Source of the DNA: G963665925 sp963678925
GTDB lineage: Bacteria; Bacillota; Clostridia; Peptostreptococcales; Acidaminobacteraceae
DNA: 64,000 bases
Direction: 5' to 3'
Assembly (NCBI GenBank): GCA_963678925.1
Contig: OY787533.1
Location: forward strand, 3,534,001-3,598,000
Part shown: positions 17,543 to 26,018 of the stretch, piece after piece
Numbering within the stretch: position 1 is the first letter of the stretch
Layout: each line of letters starts with the position of its first letter
Made by a program: the position numbers and the translations under genes
The notes under the pieces: generated by a model
What the model saw: only the letters and a program-made list of their open reading frames with translations
Told to the model about the DNA's origin: nothing
Database searches by the model: none

Positions 17543-18391
17543 ATGCTATATCTTGAGAAATTCATTTTTCCAAGCAAAGATGAAGAATTTGATTTTTTTC
17601 TTGAAATCAAAAGAAAATGCTATACAACGTTTTATCCCTTTCAAGTTTTTGCATATCATGAAAAGCTTGAACTGGATTTTGAACCCATCACCATCTTATA
17701 CGGGGGGAATGGTTCAGGAAAGACAACCGCCCTTAATGTCATCGCAGAACGTCTCAAGCTTGAAAGAACCTCTGTATTCAACAGGTCTGACTTTTTTGAA
17801 GACTATCTGGACTTGTGCCAGCACATGCTCGAAGAAGATATTCCCTCCTGCAGTACGGTGGTGACAAGCGATGATGTTTTTGATTACGCACTGAACATTC
17901 GACACATCAACTTAGGAATTGATCAAAAGAGAACGGAACTGTTTGGAGAATATCTGGATGCCAAATACTCGAATTTTCAAATGAAGTCCCTGGATGACTA
18001 TGATCGCCTGAAGCAGGTAAATGCATCGAGACGAAAGACACAGTCCAGATATGTCCGGGATAATCTGATGTCCAATGTGCGTACCAATTCAAACGGTGAA
18101 AATGCCTTTAAGTATTTTCAGGAAAAAATTACGGAGAATGGCCTGTTTTTACTTGATGAGCCTGAGAACAGCCTGTCTCCTAGAAAACAGCTGGAGCTGA
18201 AGGCATTCATTGAAGATGCGGTGAAATATTTTGGATGCCAGATTATTATGGCAACCCATTCGCCATTTCTGCTGACCATAGATGATGCAAAAATCTATGA
18301 CTTTGACAAGGATCCCATAACCGTAAGCGGATGGAGGGATTTGGAGAACCTGAGAACATATTTTGATTTTTTCAGCGGACTCGATATGTGA
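17543..18391 (+). CDS. AAA family ATPase (AAA_21-like)
   Basis: This 282-residue protein has Walker A YGGNGSGKTT (about residues 53-62), Walker B LFLLDEPENSLSP (about 197-209) and the switch His in IMATHSPFLL (about 236-245). These features are those of ABC-type/SMC-like soluble ATPases. No partner gene lies next to it, so a role in defence or DNA repair is only a possibility. GGAGG precedes the ATG, and a strong terminator follows. Confidence 0.75.
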   Translation: MLYLEKFIFPSKDEEFDFFLEIKRKCYTTFYPFQVFAYHEKLELDFEPITILYGGNGSGKTTALNVIAERLKLERTSVFNRSDFFEDYLDLCQHMLEEDIPSCSTVVTSDDVFDYALNIRHINLGIDQKRTELFGEYLDAKYSNFQMKSLDDYDRLKQVNASRRKTQSRYVRDNLMSNVRTNSNGENAFKYFQEKITENGLFLLDEPENSLSPRKQLELKAFIEDAVKYFGCQIIMATHSPFLLTIDDAKIYDFDKDPITVSGWRDLENLRTYFDFFSGLDM

Positions 18392-18424
18392 AGCATTAAA
18401 GAATATAAAGACTGAGAATAGAAG

Positions 18425-18463
18425 GCCAATGGATTGTTGACACATTAAATCCATTGGCTTTTG
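18425..18463 (+). terminator. intrinsic terminator
   Basis: GCCAATGGAT (18425-18434) pairs with ATCCATTGGC (18449-18458), followed by TTTTG. It ends the ATPase gene. Confidence 0.8.
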
Positions 18464-18511
18464 TATATTCTTACATATTCATTACCAAAAAAACATTAAT
18501 GGCTTGCCAAA

Positions 18512-18520
18512 TGGTATAAT
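18512..18520 (+). promoter_or_regulatory. extended -10 promoter element
   Basis: TGGTATAAT (TGn plus TATAAT at 18515-18520) lies upstream of the PaiA-like gene. Confidence 0.5.
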
Positions 18521-18595
18521 ATGACTTAGTTGAAAGAAAAAAGAGTAATAGGACTAAAACCTGTGTTTTGGGTCATTGAATGGAGGCGTGAGGCA

Positions 18596-19114
18596 ATGGT
18601 GTTACAGTTCAAAAAATGTACTATTGATGATTTGGAGACACTGAGGATGTTTTCAATAAAGACCTATAGGGATACTTTTGGGTATGCCAATTCAGAGGAA
18701 AACATGAAAGAATATCTGGAAAAGGCCTTCAATCATGATCAGTTGAGTTCGGAGCTTCAAAATCCAAAATCGGTCTTTTATTTTCTCTATGGTGACGAAG
18801 TCCTTGCTGGCTATATCAAAGTAAATGCCTATGGCGCTCAGTCCGATATAAACGACCCTCAATCTGTGGAACTGGAAAGAATCTATGTTTCAAAGGATTT
18901 TCAAGGGCGCGGTATTGGGGAAGTGCTTCTGCAAAAATCGCTTGAGCTGGCAAATGAAATGAAGGGCGACTATATGTGGCTAGGTGTATGGGAAAACAAC
19001 ACCAAAGCGATTGCCTTCTATACAAAGCATGACTTTATAAAAGTGGGACAGCATTCCTTTTTTATGGGGGATGATGAGCAGTTCGACCACATTATGCGCA
19101 GGGAACTCATATAA
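18596..19114 (+). CDS. paiA: PaiA-like spermidine/spermine N-acetyltransferase
   Basis: This 172-residue GNAT is closely reminiscent of Bacillus subtilis PaiA, as I recall it. Shared segments include CTIDDLETL, YLEKAFNHDQLSSEL, VELERIYVSKDFQGRGIGEV (acetyl-CoA loop, about residues 97-116), WLGVWENNTKAIAFYTKHDF and HSFFMGDDEQFD. PaiA acetylates polyamines, which lowers their toxicity. The ATG at 18596 lies downstream of GGAGG; the longer TTG reading from 18530 is not favoured. The PaiB partner is not seen nearby. Confidence 0.75.
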   Translation: MVLQFKKCTIDDLETLRMFSIKTYRDTFGYANSEENMKEYLEKAFNHDQLSSELQNPKSVFYFLYGDEVLAGYIKVNAYGAQSDINDPQSVELERIYVSKDFQGRGIGEVLLQKSLELANEMKGDYMWLGVWENNTKAIAFYTKHDFIKVGQHSFFMGDDEQFDHIMRRELI

Positions 19115-19148
19115 AGCGTACTGACTTGATATAAGTGAGGGAAATACA

Positions 19149-19715
19149 ATGAAGGCTACTTTTGTACTTTTAGCAGATCTGCCGGCTGAAAACTTGGGCA
19201 GAAAACTTATGTACAGAGCACATAAATTGGGTGGCATGGGTTTTGAAATGGCTCGATTGCCACATCATATATCCCTGAAGCAGCCTTTTGAAATCGAGTG
19301 CATAGAGGCTGTTGAAGCCTACTTTGACGATTTTGCAGCTGGCCTAAAGCCAGTCGAGGCGACGTTCAATGAGCTTGTACTTTGGCCAAGCAATGTCTTT
19401 GGTTACGAATCTGGCGTGCTAGTTGTGGGTGTCGAGAAGACCAAGGAACTCTACGACTTGCATAGAAGGCTGAATAGAGAGCTTCAAGAACGTTTTGGAA
19501 GCTGTCCTGCCGCTTTTGATGGAGATGCCTATAGTTTCCATATGACAATTGCAATCGGAGGGGCTCCATATGCAAATTATGAAAAGACCTATTGTCAAAT
19601 GAGGAAGCAAGCCTTTCAATCCATCTACACTTTTAGTGAACTGGGCTTTCTGATTTATGAAGAGAATGCAATCATACCAGGGACATACTTCTGTTATAAA
19701 CGCGCACGATTATAA
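19149..19715 (+). CDS. 2H phosphoesterase (2'-5' RNA ligase family)
   Basis: Two HxS/T motifs define the family: PHHISLKQPF (about residues 39-48) and SFHMTIAIGG (about 121-130). The 188-residue size fits the bacterial LigT/YjcG-like branch, which acts as 2',3'-cyclic or 2'-5' phosphodiesterases on RNA or nucleotides. GAGGG precedes the ATG. It is a single gene between two GNAT genes. Confidence 0.75.
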   Translation: MKATFVLLADLPAENLGRKLMYRAHKLGGMGFEMARLPHHISLKQPFEIECIEAVEAYFDDFAAGLKPVEATFNELVLWPSNVFGYESGVLVVGVEKTKELYDLHRRLNRELQERFGSCPAAFDGDAYSFHMTIAIGGAPYANYEKTYCQMRKQAFQSIYTFSELGFLIYEENAIIPGTYFCYKRARL

Positions 19716-19754
19716 GTTTGTATATGATGTGAAAAGAATATCGGGGGAAATAGC

Positions 19755-20354
19755 ATGAATGAAATGACAAACTTTCCTGAACTGCAAACGGATAGGCTGC
19801 TTCTGCGGCCACTGGTTAAAAGTGATGCAAATGCACTGTTTGAGATATTCTCATCAGAAAATGTAACAAAATACTACGGCATGTTTCCTATTTCTGATAT
19901 ACAGCAATCTCTGGACATGATCGCGAATTTTCAAAAGGGATTTGAAGAAGAGCGTGTAATCAGATGGGGTATAGAAGAAAGGCAAAGCGGCAACATCATA
20001 GGAACCTGCGGCTACCATTGCTGGAACAGAAAGCACTTCCGGGCAGAAATCGGGTATGAGCTCGCTGAAGCGCATTGGCACAAGGGTTATGTGGTGGAGG
20101 CGGTTTCAAAGATTATTGAATATGGATTTGATGCAATGGATCTGAATAGAATAGAAGGCATCGTATACCCGCAAAATCAGGCGTCAAAAAATGCATTGAA
20201 GAAACTGGGATTCACTGAAGAGGGCCTCTTGCGTGAATACATGTGCTTTAGGGGGCAGATGACAGATTTACTCATGTTTTCACTATTAAAACGTGAGTTT
20301 GCTGGAATTCAGTTTGTTGGAAAACATATGACTCGGACGAATGAATATGACTAG
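19755..20354 (+). CDS. GNAT family N-acetyltransferase (RimJ/RimL-like)
   Basis: This 199-residue protein opens with LQTDRLLLRPLVKSDANALF, typical of ribosomal-protein-type acetyltransferases. The acetyl-CoA loop region is YELAEAHWHKGYVVEAVSKI (about residues 97-116), and near the end lies NQASKNALKKLGFTEEG. The acceptor is unknown. GGGGGA precedes the ATG. Confidence 0.85.
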   Translation: MNEMTNFPELQTDRLLLRPLVKSDANALFEIFSSENVTKYYGMFPISDIQQSLDMIANFQKGFEEERVIRWGIEERQSGNIIGTCGYHCWNRKHFRAEIGYELAEAHWHKGYVVEAVSKIIEYGFDAMDLNRIEGIVYPQNQASKNALKKLGFTEEGLLREYMCFRGQMTDLLMFSLLKREFAGIQFVGKHMTRTNEYD

Positions 20355-20386
20355 GTCCTGATGTTAAAGTGAAATGGAGATAAGGT

Positions 20387-21703
20387 GTGAAATTCATTGG
20401 AATTGATTTGGCATGGACATACAAGAATGAAACAGGCATATGCGTCATAGATGAGTCCGGTAAGGTGGAATACTTGGCATCGAAGGTGTTTTCAGATGCT
20501 GACATTGTGGCGCTTGTTAAGTCTTATGGCCATGAGTCTTTAGGCATATCCGTAGATGCGCCGTTAATGGTTCAAAATGAATCGGGCTCAAGAAGTGCTG
20601 AACGCGAACTGATGCGGGCTCGCATCCACGGACATAAAATTTCGCTCTTTGTAGCAAATCGAGGTTTTCTTATTCGAACATTTGGACAAATACGCGGAGA
20701 AACCCTGATGCATCTCATTATGGCGGAAAATCCGACCCTTAGACTTGCCCAAACAAATACTACGGGGGAGAACACAATCCTAGAGACATTTCCTTCTGCG
20801 ATCTGCTGCGGTCTGTTTCCTGAAATTTATCCTGTGAAATACAAAATCAAAGGGAAAATGAAATACGAAGAGACCAAGTTCCAAATGGAACGGATTTTGA
20901 AGAGAATCAGAGCAATTGAGGAAGTGGAAGAGCATGTAGATGGGATTGTATCCAAGCTGGGCCTCGATGAAATGACGCTGGACAAAGGAACACACAAACA
21001 CATAGAGGATATGGTTGATGCGTTTCTATGTGCTTATGGCATGTATGCCATCCATAAAGGCGTTGCCAGAGCAGTGACTTTCGGTAGTATTGTTGAAGGG
21101 TGCATTACAGTTCCAATTGCCGAAGCACCACTGCCGCTTTCGTTGGGTAGATTGAGAACCGCTGATGCGACATATCGCTTTCGACGGGTGACAGAAGCTG
21201 ATATGAGCAAGTTGTTAGACTTGTGCAGAAGCTGTCAAGCCTACTACGCCCTTGATATAGGTCGCCCACCACAAGAAGAGGATGCAGTCGAAATACTTCA
21301 TGAGTTACCGCCTGGAAAACACTTATCTGACAAATATGTGATTGGAATGTTTGACGCTGAGAATGTCCTTATTGGACTTACGGATATTGTAAAGGGATTT
21401 CCTGAGGAAGAAACCTGGATGCTGGGCCTGCTTCTAATCCATAGTCAGAAGAGAGGTAAAGGGCTGGGCAAGGCTTTTTATCAGGAAGTGGCAAGCTGGG
21501 TTAAGTCTGAAAAGGGCAAAAAAATTCGTATTGGTGTATACGAAGACAATGATACAGGGCTTGCGTTTTGGAAGTCAATGGGCTTTGAGGAAATCAAGAG
21601 AGTTGAACTGGAAAGAAGCTCAGGCAGAATGAAGTCGGTCATTGTCATGACCTGTAATTTGCTTTGGGAGGAGAAAGACGATGGTGAGTCAAAACCGCAA
21701 TAA
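20387..21703 (+). CDS. DUF429 domain fused to a GNAT acetyltransferase
   Basis: This 438-residue two-domain protein starts at a GTG after GGAGATAAGG. Residues 1-240 match the DUF429 predicted RNase H-like fold: KFIGIDLAWTYKNETGICVI holds the first Asp, GISVDAPLMVQ the second, and a late acidic site lies in DMVDAFLCAYGMY. Residues about 265-438 are a GNAT domain with LLIHSQKRGKGLGKAFYQEV (acetyl-CoA loop) and NDTGLAFWKSMGFEEI. One continuous frame links the domains. The joint function is not known to me. The next GNAT gene overlaps its end by 23 bases. Confidence 0.75.
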   Translation: MKFIGIDLAWTYKNETGICVIDESGKVEYLASKVFSDADIVALVKSYGHESLGISVDAPLMVQNESGSRSAERELMRARIHGHKISLFVANRGFLIRTFGQIRGETLMHLIMAENPTLRLAQTNTTGENTILETFPSAICCGLFPEIYPVKYKIKGKMKYEETKFQMERILKRIRAIEEVEEHVDGIVSKLGLDEMTLDKGTHKHIEDMVDAFLCAYGMYAIHKGVARAVTFGSIVEGCITVPIAEAPLPLSLGRLRTADATYRFRRVTEADMSKLLDLCRSCQAYYALDIGRPPQEEDAVEILHELPPGKHLSDKYVIGMFDAENVLIGLTDIVKGFPEEETWMLGLLLIHSQKRGKGLGKAFYQEVASWVKSEKGKKIRIGVYEDNDTGLAFWKSMGFEEIKRVELERSSGRMKSVIVMTCNLLWEEKDDGESKPQ

Positions 21704-22265
21704 GGTGTCAAATGTGGATTATAGGATTGAATACGTGCTCAAAGACAAGCAGTCTTTGACACTGCGCAGCCCGAATGTTGATGATGCAGGTGCGCTGATC
21801 GAATATATGAAGACTGTTGATACGGAAAGTCCTTTTTTGGCAAGGGAACCAGGCGAGTTCAACCTAACCGTAGAGCAGGAACGTGACTTCATAAAAAAGT
21901 CCACAGGAAATGAAAATTCATTTTTTATTCTTGGGGAAGTCGGCGGTGAGATTGCAGGAAATTGTGCTGTTGCAGTAATCCAAAACAAGAAGCGTTTCAT
22001 GCACCGAGCTGTCATGGGAATTGCCGTAAAGAAAGCCTACTGGCGTTTGGGAATCGGGTCTATACTCATGCAGCAATGTGTTGACTGGTGTGCCGAAAAA
22101 GGAATTGAGCAGCTTGAACTTGATGTGGTCACTGAAAACACACGAGCCCTGTCAATGTACAAGCAATTTGGATTTGAAGTCTACGGGACAAAGAAGCATG
22201 CCATGAAATACTCAGATGGAACCTATGCAGATGAGTATTCCATGATTCTCTTTCTTGAAAAGTAG
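21681..22265 (+). CDS. GNAT family N-acetyltransferase
   Basis: This 194-residue protein has the acetyl-CoA loop VKKAYWRLGIGSILMQQCVD (about residues 115-134) and the C-terminal NTRALSMYKQFGFEVYG. A GGGAGGAG site inside the previous gene precedes the ATG, and the two genes overlap by 23 bases, so they are coupled. The acceptor is unknown. Confidence 0.85.
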   Translation: MVSQNRNKVSNVDYRIEYVLKDKQSLTLRSPNVDDAGALIEYMKTVDTESPFLAREPGEFNLTVEQERDFIKKSTGNENSFFILGEVGGEIAGNCAVAVIQNKKRFMHRAVMGIAVKKAYWRLGIGSILMQQCVDWCAEKGIEQLELDVVTENTRALSMYKQFGFEVYGTKKHAMKYSDGTYADEYSMILFLEK

Positions 22266-22347
22266 ACTGATTGAAAACAGCAAATCCGTGTATGAGTATA
22301 AATAGGAAGGTAAGATATTTTTTCAATCATTGCTGGAGCATTTACGC

Positions 22348-22674
22348 ATGGTATGCGCAAAGAAGGCGAAGTGGTGTCCTATGTTGAAAATGATTATGAA
22401 AATTGCAGCCTATATGCTTCTGTTTTCACTCATATACAGGATTTCCGATTCTTTTGGCATAGATGAGGTCTATGTAATGCCTTGGCTCATGTTCATACTC
22501 TTTTCCACGTTTCAGCCGGGCTCTAGGCAGCCTAAGCGAGTGAACGAAGATAAGGCTGTCAGGCGCTCAAGACTGAAAAGGCGTCTCAAGCGGATTCTGA
22601 TCCTCTTTGTCACAATTGTAGTGATAATTCTGATTATTTATTATGTGGATACACATACGCAGGCTTTTCAATAA
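22348..22674 (+). CDS. small two-segment membrane protein
   Basis: This protein of about 108 residues has a hydrophobic pair of segments near residues 17-48 (IAAYMLLFSLIYRI and VMPWLMFILFSTF). A basic linker with RRSRLKRRLKR and a last membrane segment (about 82-100, ILILFVTIVVIILIIYYV) follow. The start is uncertain: the ATG at 22348 is nine bases after GGAG, and an ATG at 22381 is also possible. The function is unknown. Confidence 0.5.
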   Translation: MVCAKKAKWCPMLKMIMKIAAYMLLFSLIYRISDSFGIDEVYVMPWLMFILFSTFQPGSRQPKRVNEDKAVRRSRLKRRLKRILILFVTIVVIILIIYYVDTHTQAFQ

Positions 22675-22712
22675 CTGTGTCTTGAGTACTGGATATTTGG
22701 ACTCAAATCGTG

Positions 22713-22718
22713 TATAAT
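22713..22718 (+). promoter_or_regulatory. -10 element of the structured RNA
   Basis: TATAAT at 22713-22718 places transcription start near 22725, exactly at the 5' edge of the closing stem of the RNA. The -35 region is weak. Confidence 0.55.
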
Positions 22719-22724
22719 AGAGCT

Positions 22725-22940
22725 AAGCCTGGGATGTCCGTTGCCTAGTAAAATTCAACCACTGGTATAGAAAAGGGAGCATACATTCTGTGGTAGATGT
22801 CAAGCCTTGCACGATAGAGGAAGGCAGAAGTCATGGAGAGTGCACCCACTTAGAGTGGGTGTGGTGCTGAATTTTACCGTGACGGCTTTCTGGGTAAACA
22901 TGATTATTAGCCTTCATAGTTCGCTATGGAGGCTTATTCA
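22725..22940 (+). ncRNA. ssrS: probable 6S RNA with terminator
   Basis: About 170 bases fold into one long rod. The closing stem is GCCTGGG (22727-22733) against TCTGGGT (22889-22895) with several wobble pairs, then CCGT against ACGG. A perfect inner stem GTAAAATTCA (22748-22757)/TGAATTTTAC (22868-22877) follows. On the 3' side of the central bubble sits a 7-bp hairpin CACCCAC/GTGGGTG (22843-22861). Apically GCCTT pairs with AAGGC (22804-22825). The 5' end CTGGGATGTCCG recalls the 6S closing region. A separate UUCG-capped 10-bp hairpin at 22910-22933 followed by TTATT is the terminator. 6S RNA mimics an open promoter and binds RNA polymerase. The family call is inference; the structure is seen directly. 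Confidence 0.6.
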
Positions 22941-22990
22941 TTATTATCAATTAATGAATCATACATAAAAATAGCTGCCGAGGTGTATTT

Positions 22991-24430
22991 ATGAATCCCT
23001 ATCAGACAATTGAATTGGATCGTGAAAAAAAAGAACATCTATATTTACAGTTGTTTAAAGCCTTGGAAGTCATGATTGCCAGTGGCAGACTCAGACCGCA
23101 TACAAAGCTGCCGCCAATTCGAAAGCTTGCAGAGATACTAGATGTGAACAATGTGACAATTGTCAATGCATACAAGCTTCTTGAGGAGGGTGGTCTGGTT
23201 TACAAAAAGGTGGGTAGCGGAACCTTCGTAACACCGCTGGAAGAGCATGTTGAAGAAGGTGTCTCAGAAAGTCAGGGGACTGCCGAAATAAGTTTTGCGG
23301 TCACATCACCGACTGCAGACCTCTTTCCAGTCACTGATTTCAAAACAGTGCTGAATGAAGTGCTCGATCGTGACAAGGGTCTCGCTTTCAGCTATCAGGC
23401 ATCCTGGGGGTATTCACCTCTGCGCGAGTCAGTGGTCAGTTATCTTGAAGACTTTGGTGTTGAAGTGGAACCGGATGTCATACAGGTCATATCTGGAGCA
23501 CAGCAGGGGATTGATATCGTTTCAAAAGCGATTCTCAACTATGGGGATTATGTCCTTGTAGAAGCGCCGTCCTACACAGGTGCCATTGCCGCCTTCAAAA
23601 TGAAGGGGGCCAATATTATCGAGGTGCCCATGACCAGTGACGGAATTCATCTGGAGGCATTTCGAGAGGCTGTGAAGCGTTATAAGCCAAAGCTTTTCTA
23701 CACAATGCCCAATCTGCACAATCCTACAGGTTATACCTATTCACTGGAGAAGAAAAAGGCGGTACTTGAAATTGCTTCAGAAAACAGAATGTGGATTCTT
23801 GAAGACGACTATGCGAGCGATTTGTATTTTGACAATAACAATTGCAGAGCCCTCAAGAGCATGGACGATGTAGACCGTGTCATATATATCAAGAGTTTCT
23901 CAAAAATCTATATGCCAGGCTTAAGACTTGGTTTCATGGCAGCGCCAAAAAGGCTTGGTCAGGAGCTGGTTGTTGCTAAACATGTTACGGACATATCCAC
24001 ATCGGGTCTGATTCAGCGGGCCTTTGACCTGTATTTGAGAAAAGGTCTATGGAAGAAGCAGATCAATGCCATGCGCCGTATTTTCAAAGAACGATATGAA
24101 GCGGCCATAGAGGCCATAGATGCTTACCTGCCCCAAGAGTGCTCCTATCACAAACCGGAAGGCGGACTCAATTTCTGGATAGAAATGCCGAGTTCTCTCA
24201 ATGCGGACAATTTTGCGAAGTTTGCCGCAGATAACGGCATTGAAATCATACCGGGAAGTGCCTTCTATTCGGCACAGGGGAAGAGCAACTGTTTCAGAAT
24301 CAGTGTTGCGGGTGTTTACCTTGAAAACATAGAGCCATGGATCATGAAGCTGATGCGCGTGCTTGACGCATATCTAGAAGCTCAGTCGAGGCTGCAAAAG
24401 GGGAGAAATGACTTTCTGCCCATACTTTAA
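22991..24430 (+). CDS. MocR/PdxR-type regulator (GntR HTH fused to aminotransferase domain)
   Basis: This 479-residue protein has an N-terminal GntR winged helix (about residues 12-80: KLPPIRKLAEILDVNNVTIV, GLVYKKVGSGTFV). A fold-type I aminotransferase domain (about 110-460) has the PLP lysine in VIYIKSFSKIYMPGLRLGF and the Asp in ILEDDYASDLYF. Such fusions sense PLP or an amino compound and control vitamin B6, amino acid or GABA genes. GAGGTG precedes the ATG. No pdx genes are next to it, so its target is elsewhere or unknown. Confidence 0.85.
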   Translation: MNPYQTIELDREKKEHLYLQLFKALEVMIASGRLRPHTKLPPIRKLAEILDVNNVTIVNAYKLLEEGGLVYKKVGSGTFVTPLEEHVEEGVSESQGTAEISFAVTSPTADLFPVTDFKTVLNEVLDRDKGLAFSYQASWGYSPLRESVVSYLEDFGVEVEPDVIQVISGAQQGIDIVSKAILNYGDYVLVEAPSYTGAIAAFKMKGANIIEVPMTSDGIHLEAFREAVKRYKPKLFYTMPNLHNPTGYTYSLEKKKAVLEIASENRMWILEDDYASDLYFDNNNCRALKSMDDVDRVIYIKSFSKIYMPGLRLGFMAAPKRLGQELVVAKHVTDISTSGLIQRAFDLYLRKGLWKKQINAMRRIFKERYEAAIEAIDAYLPQECSYHKPEGGLNFWIEMPSSLNADNFAKFAADNGIEIIPGSAFYSAQGKSNCFRISVAGVYLENIEPWIMKLMRVLDAYLEAQSRLQKGRNDFLPIL

Positions 24431-24443
24431 AGCATAAAATAAA

Positions 24444-24478
24444 CGGGATGCACTTTGTAAAGTGCATCCCGTATTTTT
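24444..24478. terminator. bidirectional intrinsic terminator
   Basis: CGGGATGCACTT (24444-24455) pairs with AAGTGCATCCCG (24460-24471). The plus side is followed by TATTTTT and the minus side by TTTATTTT, so it serves both the MocR gene and the bactofilin gene. Confidence 0.85.
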
Positions 24479-24496
24479 ATGCTTTGATTTATGGAT

Positions 24497-24991
24497 TTAC
24501 GCAGATTTCTGCTGCGCATTCTTATTTTGATTCTGATTCTTGCTCTGATTTGAAGTGTCCTCAGCTTTTGGAGCTGACTTTTGACTGTCCTTGTCAGAGG
24601 CTTCTTTCTCAACTTCTTTCTTAGGTGGCAAATCAGAGGTGTTGATGTTGCAGAGACCTTCAAAGGCACCGCCTTCATCAATGACAAAACTCATAACCTC
24701 AATATCGCCTCTTAGAAGACCACTAGCATGAATTTTCAACATGCCATCGGAATGAATATTGCCCTCAACCTTGCCTGAAAGCTCAATGTTAGCTGCCCGG
24801 ACATCCCCGAAGACATCTGCATTGCTGCCGATGATGACATCGCCTTCAGCAGAGATATTGCCTTTGACATGGCCGTCAATTCGAACAGATCCGCCGCTTT
24901 TCACGTCCCCTTCAATCGAGGAAGATTCACCGATAATCATATCAAAGTCAACGCTTGATGTAGTCTTTTGAAACATTTGCTTCATTTCCAT
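24497..24991 (-). CDS. bactofilin (polymer-forming cytoskeletal protein)
   Basis: This 164-residue protein has a central beta-helix (about residues 18-115) made of short repeats such as SIEGDVKSGGSVRIDGHVKG and GDVIIGSNADVFGDVRAANI. The C-terminal tail is polar and low in complexity, rich in Lys, Gln, Asn and Ser. Bactofilins self-assemble into filaments that place cell-wall enzymes. It lies 7 bases downstream of an M23 peptidase gene on the same strand, an arrangement seen for bactofilin partners in shape control. Confidence 0.85.
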   Translation of the reverse strand: MEMKQMFQKTTSSVDFDMIIGESSSIEGDVKSGGSVRIDGHVKGNISAEGDVIIGSNADVFGDVRAANIELSGKVEGNIHSDGMLKIHASGLLRGDIEVMSFVIDEGGAFEGLCNINTSDLPPKKEVEKEASDKDSQKSAPKAEDTSNQSKNQNQNKNAQQKSA

Positions 24992-24998
24992 ATCCCCC

Positions 24999-26018
24999 TT
25001 AGTTTATAACGGATACCGGATCGATCTGAGTGCCTTCAAAGTGTATTTCAAAGTGCACGTGCGGTCCGGTGCTTTTTCCAGTGCTGCCGATTTCGCCAAT
25101 GACCTGTCCCTTGTCCACGTGGTCCCCTACGGAAACAAGGTTCTTGTTGTTATGGGCATAAACTGTCTTGTAATCATATCCGTGGGATATGATGATGATT
25201 TTTCCATAACTGCCGTTATAGCCGGAGAAGGTAACCACACCTGAGCCAGCGGCATGAATTGGTGTACCCCTTGTGTTGGCAATATCGACACCCTTATGCA
25301 TGCTTGTCCGTCCTGTAACCGGATCGCGTCGTATGCCGAAGCCGGATGTGATGGTTCCGTCTGCGGGTTTCAGATCAGGCTTGCATATCAGGAAATCGAG
25401 TGTGTTTTCAACTTCGTCAATGACAAAAGAGTACTCATCGAGCTGTTGCTCCATCAGTATGGAAATTTCATTGTCTTCGATCAGTGCAAGGAGTTGGTCG
25501 AGTTCATCATTATCCTCAGTAGGTTGCATGTCATAATTGGCAGCTTCAGAAGCTTCGGCTTCAAGCAGTCTGTCAAAAGACCTGCTCACTGGAATGTGAA
25601 CACTGACGTCGTTATCCTCATTGAGTTTTGCAATTAGAGTAATAGCTTGTGTTTCGAGACTTTCGAGTTCTGTAAGACGTGATTCATAAACCTCGGCGAC
25701 GCGCTGGGCCTGGGCCTTCATGTCGTCGTTGAGCTGTGCTTGGGAAGAGTTGAGTTCTTCGAGCCGTGCAATTCGGTCCTTGTGGTCGGCCATCTCGTCT
25801 GAAAGCTGTTTGTTTTCAATTGAGACGCTCCTATTATGAACAAAATAGTATACAAGTGCTGAATTGATTGTGACCGTTGAGATTAGAAGCAGGGCAAGTG
25901 CCCCATGAATTATGTATTTTGGCAGTCGAAGTTTTTTCACTTGGCCTTCTGCGCCAGGTACAACTACGAAGGTGATATCTTCCCGAAGCTTATCCATAAG
26001 ATACTTCAAACGTTCCAT
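24999..26018 (-). CDS. membrane-anchored M23 family metallopeptidase
   Basis: This 339-residue protein has one membrane segment (about residues 38-58), a coiled coil (about 65-130) and a C-terminal LytM/M23 domain (about 225-335). The zinc ligands are seen in SMHKGVDIANTRGTPIHAAG and GPHVHFEIHF, with a further His in TVYAHNNKNL. It should cut peptide cross-links in peptidoglycan outside the cell. The ATG at 26018 follows AGGGGG at suitable spacing, so the longer reading to 26114 is rejected. It is cotranscribed with bactofilin. Confidence 0.85.
   Translation of the reverse strand: MERLKYLMDKLREDITFVVVPGAEGQVKKLRLPKYIIHGALALLLISTVTINSALVYYFVHNRSVSIENKQLSDEMADHKDRIARLEELNSSQAQLNDDMKAQAQRVAEVYESRLTELESLETQAITLIAKLNEDNDVSVHIPVSRSFDRLLEAEASEAANYDMQPTEDNDELDQLLALIEDNEISILMEQQLDEYSFVIDEVENTLDFLICKPDLKPADGTITSGFGIRRDPVTGRTSMHKGVDIANTRGTPIHAAGSGVVTFSGYNGSYGKIIIISHGYDYKTVYAHNNKNLVSVGDHVDKGQVIGEIGSTGKSTGPHVHFEIHFEGTQIDPVSVIN

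Noticed and set aside
16722..17543. A 273-codon minus-strand frame opposite the AraC gene
   Set aside because: It is a shadow of the AraC coding frame; the AraC gene has clear cupin and HTH motifs and a good start site.
2026..22265. An integron cassette array
   Set aside because: No integrase gene and no regularly spaced attC-like inverted repeats were recognised between the genes.
22725..22940. A riboswitch or T-box controlling the MocR gene
   Set aside because: A complete terminator ends the RNA before the gene and no T-box or known riboswitch core sequence is seen. The rod-like fold fits an independent RNA better.
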